A DNA stretch of 45,979 bases, taken from positions 1 through 45,979 of the forward strand of contig CAJASX010000047.1 of NCBI GenBank assembly GCA_903944725.1, given 5' to 3'. This stretch comes from an uncultured beta proteobacterium (GTDB taxonomy: Bacteria; Pseudomonadota; Gammaproteobacteria; Burkholderiales; Burkholderiaceae). Position 1 is the stretch's first letter. The number at the start of each line of letters is the position of its first letter. A model generated the notes under the pieces. It worked only from the letters and a program-made list of their open reading frames with translations. It was not told where the DNA came from and searched no databases. Shown piece after piece: positions 36,415-44,192 of this stretch. The position numbers were made by a program, and so were the translations under genes.

Positions 36415-36513
36415 GGTAATTAAGTAGTTAAATAAAAGCCCATAAAAGGCCAATATTTGATTTTAGCCGAAATGAAGCTGAAAGCTTCGAGCGCCCCTAT
36501 TTCCAGCTTGTTG

Positions 36514-36519
36514 TAAAGT
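36514..36519 (+). promoter_or_regulatory. -10 element of the hydroxyacid dehydrogenase gene in leaderless geometry
   Basis: TAAAGT is followed by six bases (TTAGGG) and the ATG at 36526. The -35 position is GC-rich and weak. Confidence 0.45.
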
Positions 36520-36525
36520 TTAGGG

Positions 36526-37515
36526 ATGAATACAAGCCATAAACCCAAAATCTTAGTTGCTAGGTCTATTTTCCCTGATGCCTTGGCTGAATTACGCCAG
36601 TCTTTTGAGGTCATTGATAATCAGACCGATTGCGTCTTTACACCAGCCGAGTTGCAAAAACATTTAAGCGAGGTTGATGCTGCCTTAGTGGCTGGTAGTG
36701 AGCGCATCGATGCTAATGCATTGGCTAATGCCAAACAGCTAAAAATTGTCGCTAATATTTCAGTGGGCTATAACAATTTTGATGTACCAGCAATTACCGC
36801 GGCTGGAATTATGGCCACCAATACGCCAGATGTACTGACTAATACCACCGCCGATTTTGGGTTTGCGTTACTCATGGCAACGGCGCGGCGTGTTACTGAA
36901 TCTGAACATTGGATTCGTAATGGACAATGGGATCAGTGGTCGATCACGAATAACCCCTTAGGAATGGATATTTATGGTAGCACACTGGGCATTATTGGGA
37001 TGGGTCGAATTGGTCAAGGAATCGCCAAGCGCGCTTTAGGTTTTGGAATGAAAGTAATTTATTACAATCGTCGTCGCTTACCCGAGGCTGATGAAATAGT
37101 TTGTGGAGCTACTTATGTTGATAAAGATAGCTTGCTACGTCAAGCCGATCATGTCATTTTGGTTTTACCCTATTCTGCCGAAAATCATCACACCATTGGC
37201 GCAAAAGAAATTGCGTTGATGAAGCCTACCGCAACACTAGTAAATATTGCACGTGGCGGGATCGTTGATGATGTTGCTTTGGCGCAAGCGTTGCGAGACA
37301 AGAAAATTTTTGCCGCAGGTTTAGATGTGTTTGAGGGTGAGCCCGTAGTGCATCCTGATTTACTTAAACTCAGTAATGTGGTGTTAGCACCGCATATTGC
37401 CAGTGGCACAGAAAAAACGCGCCGTGCAATGGTTAATTTAGCGATTCAAAATGTGCGCGCAGCTCTGGCCGGCGATAGACCACCAAGCTTGATTAATCCA
37501 GAAGTACTGGGGTAA
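36526..37515 (+). CDS. D-2-hydroxyacid dehydrogenase (glyoxylate/hydroxypyruvate reductase type)
   Basis: This NAD(P)-dependent dehydrogenase has 329 residues. The nucleotide motif is GMGRIG (158-163). The catalytic triad is Arg243 (NIARGG), Glu272 (DVFEGEP) and His290 (LAPHIASG). Sequence style (VANISVGYNNFDVPA; ATNTPDVLTNTTADFGFALLMA) matches bacterial glyoxylate/hydroxypyruvate reductases (GhrB / D-glycerate dehydrogenase) rather than SerA, since there is no ACT domain. The exact substrate is inferred. TAAAGT lies six bases before the ATG. It is divergent from the ferredoxin gene. Confidence 0.88.
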   Translation: MNTSHKPKILVARSIFPDALAELRQSFEVIDNQTDCVFTPAELQKHLSEVDAALVAGSERIDANALANAKQLKIVANISVGYNNFDVPAITAAGIMATNTPDVLTNTTADFGFALLMATARRVTESEHWIRNGQWDQWSITNNPLGMDIYGSTLGIIGMGRIGQGIAKRALGFGMKVIYYNRRRLPEADEIVCGATYVDKDSLLRQADHVILVLPYSAENHHTIGAKEIALMKPTATLVNIARGGIVDDVALAQALRDKKIFAAGLDVFEGEPVVHPDLLKLSNVVLAPHIASGTEKTRRAMVNLAIQNVRAALAGDRPPSLINPEVLG

Positions 37516-37528
37516 TTAACTCAGGAAA

Positions 37529-37560
37529 TTTGCTTAGTTCGTTTGCTTAGTTCGTTTGCT
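37529..37560 (+). repeat. Direct 13-bp repeat TTTGCTTAGTTCG
   Basis: TTTGCTTAGTTCG occurs at 37529-37541 and 37542-37554, followed by a partial TTTGCT at 37555-37560. It lies in the 78-bp gap between two convergent genes. No hairpin terminator is seen there. Confidence 0.9.
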
Positions 37561-37593
37561 CGGGAAGTTCGTATAACTTATTAGCAAGGCAGA

Positions 37594-37890
37594 TTATTCG
37601 TCAGTCATTTCTTCGGAAACTTCTTTTAAAGCCAACTCGATACCGCCAAAGTTATTGGCAACCCAGTTATAGACCTTGCAGGCCACCCAAAGTAAGCCAA
37701 AACCAAGGATTGCGTTGAGAATAAGGGCAGACAGCACCGTAAATCCAGGAATTGCGCCGTCGCGAATAAAGGCGACAAAGAGCGCTAAGAGCACGATTGG
37801 TACCGAAAAACATAAATAAACCAAAACTAAGGTTTTGGCTGTATGCATTGGGTCAAGGAAGGTAATTTCTTTTTTGGTTAATTTCATCAT
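37594..37890 (-). CDS. Small two-helix membrane protein, unknown function
   Basis: I do not recognise a named family. The 98 residues begin with a basic stretch (KLTKKEI). Two predicted membrane helices follow (about 18-44 and 51-76), and the end is acidic (ELALKEVSEEMTDE). The ATG at 37890 is followed directly by another ATG. TAAAAT lies six bases upstream and overlaps the stop codon of moeA. This suggests its own leaderless transcript rather than only read-through from moeA. Confidence 0.72.
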   Translation of the reverse strand: MMKLTKKEITFLDPMHTAKTLVLVYLCFSVPIVLLALFVAFIRDGAIPGFTVLSALILNAILGFGLLWVACKVYNWVANNFGGIELALKEVSEEMTDE

Positions 37891-37896
37891 GGCGTA

Positions 37897-37902
37897 ATTT
37901 TA
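37897..37902 (-). promoter_or_regulatory. -10 element of the 98-aa membrane protein gene in leaderless geometry
   Basis: On the minus strand TAAAAT is followed by six bases (TACGCC) and ATG at 37890. The hexamer contains the stop codon TAA of moeA. The -35 would lie in moeA coding sequence. Confidence 0.45.
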
Positions 37903-39234
37903 AAGCAGTCCTTCAAAAATCTCTACCTGTACTAAATCTCCCGCCTGAATATTGCCTTGCTCGGCCGGCAAAATAATGAAGCAGTTAGCCTCACTCATGG
38001 AGCGCAAGATACCAGCCCCTTGGCTGCCAGTGGTACGTACCATGGCTTGGCCATCTGCGTTGAGCGTAACAATACCTCTTTGGAACTCAGTCCGCCCAGG
38101 TTTTTTGCGAATATTTTCGGCTGAGCGCACTTGGACGATTGGCGCGGTGGTTACAGTGGCACCATTAAGTTGCAATAAGGCAGAGCGGACAAACTGATAG
38201 AAGGTCACCATAACCGCTACAGGATTGCCAGGCAAGCCAAAAAATAGGGTGCTGCCGGGAGAATTTGTTGGCGAATTATTGGCATCTAAAACTGGTTTAA
38301 GAACCCCAAAGGCCATTGGCCGACCTGGGCGCATGGCAATCTGCCAAAAACCAACCTCGCCAAGTTCTTGTAAAACCTGCTTAGTAAAGTCGGCCTCACC
38401 AACCGATACGCCACCAGATGAAATTAAGACATCGGCCTTAAGGGCGGCATTGCGAAAAGCATTTTTTAAAGTCTGAGGATCGTCCCGTACTATGCCACCA
38501 TCAATAATCTCTAAATTAAGACGGGTGAGAAGGCCAATGAGGCTATAGCGGTTGCTATCGTATACACTGCCAGCATCGAGTGGCTGGTCAAGGCTGCGTA
38601 ATTCATTGCCAGAAGAAATTATCGCTACCCGTAATTTACGTCGCACCAGTAAGCTTTTAATTCCAAGAGAGGCAGCTAAACCTAAATCGGAGGGCCGCAA
38701 AATACGCCCCGCAGGAATAGCCACTTGACCCAAGCGTAAATCTTCGCCCTGACGGCGCCGATTTTCGCCTACCCTAACCGCATTAGCAGAAAAAATCAGC
38801 CAATTTTCTTGTGAATCATTAACAATAACATTTGTAATAAGTTCTTGGGGAATGACGCTATCGCAGCTTGCAGGCATTAGTGCCCCTGTCATTATTTTGA
38901 TACATTCTTCATCACCCACCTGACCTAAAAATGGTTGGCCAGCCAAAGCAGTGCCAATTATCTTAAGCTGCTTTTGAAGCTTGTTATTGTTGGAATTGGC
39001 TTGACCCTTGAAAGCGTAGCCATCCATTGCAGAATTATCGGCATTAGGGACATTAATTGGTGAGAGTAGATCTTCAGCCAAAATACGATTAACCGCATCT
39101 TCGAGGGGAATAGTTTCGCTTAAGGCCTGCCCAATTTTTGCGCGCGACTCTTCTGCTAGTTTGGAAATTAATTCACTGAGGATGCGCCTGGTTTCTAAAA
39201 CCGATAAGGAGCCAGAATTGATAGCGACGGTCAT
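37900..39234 (-). CDS. moeA: Molybdopterin molybdenumtransferase
   Basis: MoeA inserts molybdate into adenylylated molybdopterin supplied by Mog. The domains follow the family order: domain I with IPLEDAVNRILAEDL and the MDGYAFKG motif, the MPT-binding domain with SSGGVSVGEADF, the GLPGNPVAVMVTF motif and the C-terminal beta domain. The protein has 444 residues, slightly long because of an Asn/Ser-rich insertion (KPVLDANNSPTNSPGS) before GLPGNP. The ATG overlaps the mobA stop by 4 bp, giving a coupled moaA-mobA-moeA unit. Confidence 0.95.
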   Translation of the reverse strand: MTVAINSGSLSVLETRRILSELISKLAEESRAKIGQALSETIPLEDAVNRILAEDLLSPINVPNADNSAMDGYAFKGQANSNNNKLQKQLKIIGTALAGQPFLGQVGDEECIKIMTGALMPASCDSVIPQELITNVIVNDSQENWLIFSANAVRVGENRRRQGEDLRLGQVAIPAGRILRPSDLGLAASLGIKSLLVRRKLRVAIISSGNELRSLDQPLDAGSVYDSNRYSLIGLLTRLNLEIIDGGIVRDDPQTLKNAFRNAALKADVLISSGGVSVGEADFTKQVLQELGEVGFWQIAMRPGRPMAFGVLKPVLDANNSPTNSPGSTLFFGLPGNPVAVMVTFYQFVRSALLQLNGATVTTAPIVQVRSAENIRKKPGRTEFQRGIVTLNADGQAMVRTTGSQGAGILRSMSEANCFIILPAEQGNIQAGDLVQVEIFEGLL

Positions 39235-39950
39235 GATTTTGCTTGATGTTGTGCTGGTAGTTGGTTTGGCGCTACTAATTGAGCCAAGGCCTCTAAGTGG
39301 GCCAATTCTTCACGAGTATTAGCATTGGCAAAAGCCAACTCATTGTCAAATAGCACGAAGCTACTATTGACCAACTCAAACCAGCGATCAATTTTACGTG
39401 CACCGCTAGCTAAAAATTGCTCGAGCGATACGCGAAGGTTTTTTTTCATCAAACAAAATACCGCTTGATTCCAAACTTGACCTGTACTATCAGCACTGCG
39501 GGCATAGACTAAGTCAAATTGACCACGTAATAATTCTGCACTTAAGCGTGCGCCTAAATCAAGTGGAAAAAGTGGTGAATCACATGGTACCGTGAGTAAA
39601 TATTCGGTTTGGCAATGTTTTAGACCAATTGAAAATCCAGCAAGTGGCCCAAAGTAAGCGGGCTGAGAAGTTACACTATCAATAGTGGTGCTGGGTTTTG
39701 ATGCTTTAATTAGATGGTCATCGGCAAGCACTGGATAGCCATAGCTTTCATAATTACTGCGATTACGATTAGCATTAATCATAAGCTGGCTTACTTGGCC
39801 TTGGAGGCGCGCAAGCGCAGTTTCTATCAGCGGTCGATTTAAGTAGGGTACCAAACCTTTGTCAATGCCACCCATGCGCTCAGCCCGACCTCCTGCTAGA
39901 ATTAGGCCGCTAAGTGCAGTTGCAGGCAATGAAGGTGCTACAGCAGACAT
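39231..39950 (-). CDS. mobA: Molybdenum cofactor guanylyltransferase
   Basis: MobA attaches GMP to the molybdenum cofactor, making the MGD form used by DMSO-reductase-family enzymes. The nucleotide motif is LILAGGRAERMGGIDKGL. The Asp-containing VPCDSPLFP motif is also clear. The length of 239 includes a short non-conserved C-terminal tail. Its presence implies that the organism has at least one MGD-type molybdoenzyme, such as a nitrate reductase or formate dehydrogenase. That enzyme is not in this window. It is 12 bp downstream of moaA and overlaps moeA. Confidence 0.94.
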   Translation of the reverse strand: MSAVAPSLPATALSGLILAGGRAERMGGIDKGLVPYLNRPLIETALARLQGQVSQLMINANRNRSNYESYGYPVLADDHLIKASKPSTTIDSVTSQPAYFGPLAGFSIGLKHCQTEYLLTVPCDSPLFPLDLGARLSAELLRGQFDLVYARSADSTGQVWNQAVFCLMKKNLRVSLEQFLASGARKIDRWFELVNSSFVLFDNELAFANANTREELAHLEALAQLVAPNQLPAQHQAKS

Positions 39951-39962
39951 AAGCGCATAATC

Positions 39963-41084
39963 TTAACCACCGATATACGACATTTCAACTTTACGGGCAG
40001 CTATATTTTCTGTTGGAGTATGTGAACCGCGGATTTCAGAGTAATGATCGTCACGTTTGGCCCAGGTATTCATAATGGCATTGGCAATTTCTAAATCGCT
40101 ACTACCTGAGCGCAAAAGAGTTTTGAAATCAACCCCTTGATGAGCAAAAAGACATAAGAAAAGTTGCCCATCGGTAGACAATCTGGCGCGGGTACAGGTA
40201 TGACAGAAAGTTTGTGTCACACTAGAAATAACACCAATTTCACCTGCTCCATCAGCATAACGCCACCGTTGGGCAACTTCACCTAAATAATTGGGCTCTA
40301 GTGATTGCAAAGGAAACACAGCATCAATTTGCTTGATGACCGCTTGAGAGGGTAAAACTTCAGCCATATTCCAACCATTGGAAGTGCCTACATCCATGAA
40401 TTCAATAAAGCGCAAGGTGATTCCTGAGTTTCTAAAATGTTGTGCCATTGGCAAAATCTCGTGATCGTTAATCCCTTTTTTGACCACCATATTGACTTTA
40501 ATTGATTCAAAGCCAACCTCTTTTGCAGCCTCAATACCATCTAGAACATCGCCGACCGCAAATTCAACATCATTCATGGTTTTGAATACAGCATCACTTA
40601 AGGCATCAAGGCTAATGGTAATGCGTTGTAAGCCAGCATTTTTTAAGAGCTGAGCTTTTTTCCTTAAAAGACTGCCATTAGTGGTAAGGGTAAGATCTAG
40701 TTTTTGTCCTGTTGGAGTACTAACTTGCGCGAGCATTGCTACTAAAGACTCTAAATTTTTTCGTAGGAGGGGTTCGCCACCAGTGAGGCGAATTTTTTCA
40801 ACCCCAAGGCTGGCAAAAATTTGGGTCATTCTAGTAATTTCCTCAAAACGCAACAAAGCATCTTGCGCTAAGTAAGGATAGTTTTGATCAAAAACCGATT
40901 TAGGCATGCAATAGGTGCAGCGAAAATTACAACGGTCGGTAACCGAAATGCGTAAATCGCGCAGCTGCCGCTGACGTAGGTCAACTGTTTCACTGTTAGC
41001 CTTTTGCAATACTGCTGGAATTGCCGCTAGGGCACCAGCAGTATTGTTAATTGGAATAATGCGCGGACTAATTCGATCAACCAT
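39963..41084 (-). CDS. moaA: GTP 3',8-cyclase (MoaA)
   Basis: MoaA is a radical-SAM enzyme that starts molybdopterin synthesis from GTP together with MoaC. The SAM cluster ligands are Cys52, Cys56 and Cys59 in CNFRCTYC. The second [4Fe-4S] cluster is bound by Cys294, Cys297 and Cys311. The essential C-terminal GG is present (SYIGG). The length of 373 includes an N-terminal extension of about 35 residues before the barrel. It opens the moaA-mobA-moeA run and lies 50 bp downstream of rne. Confidence 0.97.
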   Translation of the reverse strand: MVDRISPRIIPINNTAGALAAIPAVLQKANSETVDLRQRQLRDLRISVTDRCNFRCTYCMPKSVFDQNYPYLAQDALLRFEEITRMTQIFASLGVEKIRLTGGEPLLRKNLESLVAMLAQVSTPTGQKLDLTLTTNGSLLRKKAQLLKNAGLQRITISLDALSDAVFKTMNDVEFAVGDVLDGIEAAKEVGFESIKVNMVVKKGINDHEILPMAQHFRNSGITLRFIEFMDVGTSNGWNMAEVLPSQAVIKQIDAVFPLQSLEPNYLGEVAQRWRYADGAGEIGVISSVTQTFCHTCTRARLSTDGQLFLCLFAHQGVDFKTLLRSGSSDLEIANAIMNTWAKRDDHYSEIRGSHTPTENIAARKVEMSYIGG

Positions 41085-41134
41085 AGCTAAGAGAGTGTAA
41101 TACTTAAATACTCATTGGGTTAAGTTGAAAATAG

Positions 41135-43756
41135 CTAGTTTTTATCAATCATTTTTTCTTGACCGCCAGTTTCCACTAAAACCATTGGGCCACTAGGTAA
41201 GTCTAGCGCTGGCTTGGGCGTACGTTTTGTTGGCGTTTTAATTGGTTCGGCATTCATTTGCGTTTGCGCTTCAGCTAATTTAGTGGCATCGGTACCAACC
41301 CAAACCATGCCCGCAGACTCTACGACCTGAACTAATGGGGCTTCTTCGAGCCGTGAGAAAGCAACCTTAGGCAACTGAGGCGCTGGCGAAGGGGGTAATT
41401 CGGTAGCGGGTATTGAAATAGACGCTATAACTGCTGCAAGCGGAGTTTCAGATGGAATCTGCGTAATATCACTTAAATTACTTTGCAGCTCATGCAAGGG
41501 TGCGGTAGCAGAATTGCCAGCTATCTGAGCCACCTCTAACGGCGGCCAAGTTACAGTTGTGCTGCTTGCTATTTGATCTGAGTTATCTGCGCTAGCGATT
41601 ACTTCGTTAACCCCAGGTTCATGACTCGCGGTTTCGGCTTGATTATCGCCGCGCTCACGTTGGCCTCGGCTACGTCCACGGCGATTACGGCCACGTGGGC
41701 GATCTTCGCCATTAGCGTTAGCTACATTTGTTTCAAGATTAGCACCATCAGCAATCATCGCATTGCTTGCGCTTGCCTCAACTGAGTCATTGCCATTTGG
41801 ATTTGCAAGACGCTCTGGTCGATTATTACGGTTACGACCTCCGCGACCTTCTTGGCGGGGCTTTCCCTCACGAATACCGGTCTCGGTATTAGCGCCAGCT
41901 TCGCCATTACTAGCCGCTGGACGTTCATTTCGACCACGGCGATTACGTCCGCCGCGTTCATTGCCATTTCGGCCGTCACGACCACTGTTGTTACGAGGGC
42001 GGGCTTCGGTAGTGGCTACTGTGACTTCAGGTGTAGAAGAAAATATTTTCTTGATAAAACTCATAAAACCACCAGAAGATTCAGCCACCGCTTTTTCGTT
42101 AGTAGCAGAAGCGCGGGCAGGACGGGGCTGGTTCATTGGCGCAGGTTGGCTGGGCGTAATACCCTTGACTGCAGCCTCAGGTTTTACTTTGACTTCTTCT
42201 TTGCGGCTCACGATTGTATCGGCCTCTAATTCGGTTGCGGCCTCTTGCGCAATAACATAGCTAGCTTTTTGCTCATCTAGTCGGGGATCATCGTGACGTA
42301 AGCGCTCTAATTTGTAATGGGGTGTTTCAAGATGTTTATTGGGAACCATCAAGACATTGACCTTAAAGCGACTTTCAATTTTAATGACTTCAGCGCGTTT
42401 CTCGTTCAGGAGGAAGGCAGCGACTTCTACAGGCACTTGCGTATGAATTGCTGCTGTATTGTCTTTCATTGCTTCTTCTTGGATGATGCGCAGCACTTGT
42501 AAAGCGGATGATTCGGTATCGCGAATATGGCCAGTGCCGTTACAACGAGGACAGGTAACATGACTGCCCTCTGAGAGTGCTGGGCGCAAACGTTGCCGCG
42601 ACATTTCCATTAAGCCAAATTTTGAAATTTTGCCCATTTGCACGCGGGCCCGATCATGACGCAAAGCATCACGCAAACGATTTTCAACATCTTTTTGGCT
42701 TTTTGCCGATTCCATATCGATAAAGTCGATGACGATTAAGCCGCCTAAATCGCGTAATCGCATTTGACGGCCAATCTCTTCGGCAGCTTCTAAGTTGGTA
42801 CGGGTAGCCGTTTCTTCAATATCGGAACCGCGTGTGGCACGAGCCGAATTAACGTCTACCGAAACCAAGGCTTCAGTATGGTCAATCACAATGGCGCCAC
42901 CCGAAGGCAACGGCACCGTGCGAGAGTATGCAGTTTCAATTTGATGCTCAATTTGAAACCGAGAAAAGAGCGGTACATCATCTTGATAGCGCTTCACGCG
43001 GGGCAAGTTATCGGGCATCACCACCGACATAAAGGCTTGTGCCTGCTCGAAAATGTCGTCGGTATCAATTAGAATTTCGCCAATATCAGGTTGGAAATAA
43101 TCGCGAATGGCGCGAATAACTAAGCTAGATTCAAGATAAATTAAGAGCGGCGCCGAATTGCTTTTGGCAGCCTCATCAATGGCTTTCCAAAGCTGCATAA
43201 GGTAATTTAGGTCCCACTGTAACTCAACTGCATCTCGTCCAATACCAGCAGTACGGGCAATAATGCTCATGCCTTCCGGTACTTCGAGTTGGCCCATTGC
43301 TTCACGGAGTTCTTGGCGATCTTCGCCCTCAATGCGGCGAGATACACCACCCCCCCTTGGGTTATTGGGCATTAAGACAAGATAACGACCAGCTAAAGAA
43401 ATAAAAGAAGTAAGCGCTGCGCCTTTTTGGCCACGCTCTTCTTTTTCAATTTGAATAATAATTTCCTGGCCTTCGCGCAAGGCATCTTTGATCGATGCGG
43501 TACGTACGTCGATACCTTCTTTAAAGTAAGCTCGAGCCACTTCTTTAAATGGCAAAAAGCCATGACGTTCTTCGCCGTAATTGACAAAGCAGGCTTCAAG
43601 CGAGGGCTCAATACGGGTGATTACCCCTTTATAAATGTTGCCTTTGCGTTGCTCGCGGCCAGCAGACTCGATATCAATATCAATTAACTTTTGACCGTCG
43701 ACAATCGCGACTCGCAACTCTTCTTGTTGAGTTGCATTAAAAAGCATGCGTTTCAT
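41135..43756 (-). CDS. rne: Ribonuclease E
   Basis: RNase E is the main endoribonuclease for mRNA decay and rRNA/tRNA processing. The 873-residue product has the catalytic half: S1 domain (about 36-120), the RNase H/DNase I-like region with VDVNSARATRGSDIEETA and GGLIVIDFIDM, and the Zn-link CPRCNGTGH near residue 400. A C-terminal scaffold half follows. It is disordered, with three Arg/Gly-rich patches such as RNRRGR that probably bind RNA. I choose the ATG at 43756: the protein then starts MKRMLFNATQQEELRVAIVDG as in homologues, and GGAGAG sits at Shine-Dalgarno distance. A long structured leader precedes it. Confidence 0.96.
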   Translation of the reverse strand: MKRMLFNATQQEELRVAIVDGQKLIDIDIESAGREQRKGNIYKGVITRIEPSLEACFVNYGEERHGFLPFKEVARAYFKEGIDVRTASIKDALREGQEIIIQIEKEERGQKGAALTSFISLAGRYLVLMPNNPRGGGVSRRIEGEDRQELREAMGQLEVPEGMSIIARTAGIGRDAVELQWDLNYLMQLWKAIDEAAKSNSAPLLIYLESSLVIRAIRDYFQPDIGEILIDTDDIFEQAQAFMSVVMPDNLPRVKRYQDDVPLFSRFQIEHQIETAYSRTVPLPSGGAIVIDHTEALVSVDVNSARATRGSDIEETATRTNLEAAEEIGRQMRLRDLGGLIVIDFIDMESAKSQKDVENRLRDALRHDRARVQMGKISKFGLMEMSRQRLRPALSEGSHVTCPRCNGTGHIRDTESSALQVLRIIQEEAMKDNTAAIHTQVPVEVAAFLLNEKRAEVIKIESRFKVNVLMVPNKHLETPHYKLERLRHDDPRLDEQKASYVIAQEAATELEADTIVSRKEEVKVKPEAAVKGITPSQPAPMNQPRPARASATNEKAVAESSGGFMSFIKKIFSSTPEVTVATTEARPRNNSGRDGRNGNERGGRNRRGRNERPAASNGEAGANTETGIREGKPRQEGRGGRNRNNRPERLANPNGNDSVEASASNAMIADGANLETNVANANGEDRPRGRNRRGRSRGQRERGDNQAETASHEPGVNEVIASADNSDQIASSTTVTWPPLEVAQIAGNSATAPLHELQSNLSDITQIPSETPLAAVIASISIPATELPPSPAPQLPKVAFSRLEEAPLVQVVESAGMVWVGTDATKLAEAQTQMNAEPIKTPTKRTPKPALDLPSGPMVLVETGGQEKMIDKN

Positions 43757-44154
43757 AATTCTCTCCAAATGGGGCAGGAGGTCGATGCGCGGCGCGATGG
43801 AGATGAAATTAGGGGCAACCAAAGAACTAGGTTCATTTGGCCCCTACAGGGCGTGGTTTAAAAGAGAACTAAGCTATTAATTAGTTAGTTCAAGCCGAGC
43901 CCCCATTACTGGGAACTGTTGCCACACCGAACGCTCGCCACAGTTACCCTCCTTTAGGGTCATCAATGTAGGCGCGCGCCTAAAAACTGTCATCTAATCG
44001 CGGGTCGCGGCATACGGCACGCCAACCCTGCGCCTCGTTAAACAGGGGAGGGGCAACCCTGGGAGTCTATTTCTGATGGTTGACTCCAACACCACGATTG
44101 GGTATTCAAGTGGATATTCTCAGTTGAGCCCAATCTGAGCCAATATTGGCTAGT
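43757..44154 (-). promoter_or_regulatory. Long structured 5' leader of rne
   Basis: This 436-base gap between rne and rluC contains no credible ORF. On the minus strand, from 5' to 3', these helices can be drawn: GGAGTC/GACTCC (44062-44087), CAGGG/CCCTG (44043-44061), GGGTTG/CGACCC (44002-44028), an ACAGTT/AACTGT outer helix (43940-43990) enclosing two hairpins (43969-43982 and 43946-43960), CCCA-GTAA-TGGG (43902-43913), and a long hairpin closed by TAGGGGC/GCCCCTA (43810-43846). The E. coli rne leader is 361 nt and mediates feedback by RNase E cleavage. An equivalent function here is inferred from position and structure only. Confidence 0.6.
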
Positions 44155-44160
44155 GCCTTG

Positions 44161-44166
44161 ATTATA
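44161..44166 (-). promoter_or_regulatory. -10 element of the rne promoter
   Basis: A perfect TATAAT lies on the minus strand about 405 bases before the rne ATG. The predicted start is near 44154. The -35 position is weak (AAGGTT at 17 bases). It sits 27 bp from the rluC start codon. Confidence 0.5.
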
Positions 44167-44192
44167 AGGCAGAAGTTCATAATAACCTTCTG

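Noticed and set aside
41763-42260. Plus-strand ORFs of 165 and 125 codons opposite rne
   Set aside because: They are antisense shadows of the Arg/Gly-rich low-complexity half of RNase E. Their products are compositionally skewed, with no recognisable domain, and rne itself is beyond doubt.
43860-44090. RNase P RNA, 6S RNA or tRNA in the rne leader
   Set aside because: The region is clearly structured and contains GTTCG-like pieces, but I find no tRNA cloverleaf with a CCA-end stem, no RNase P core motifs and no long 6S-type central bubble. A cis-leader fits better.
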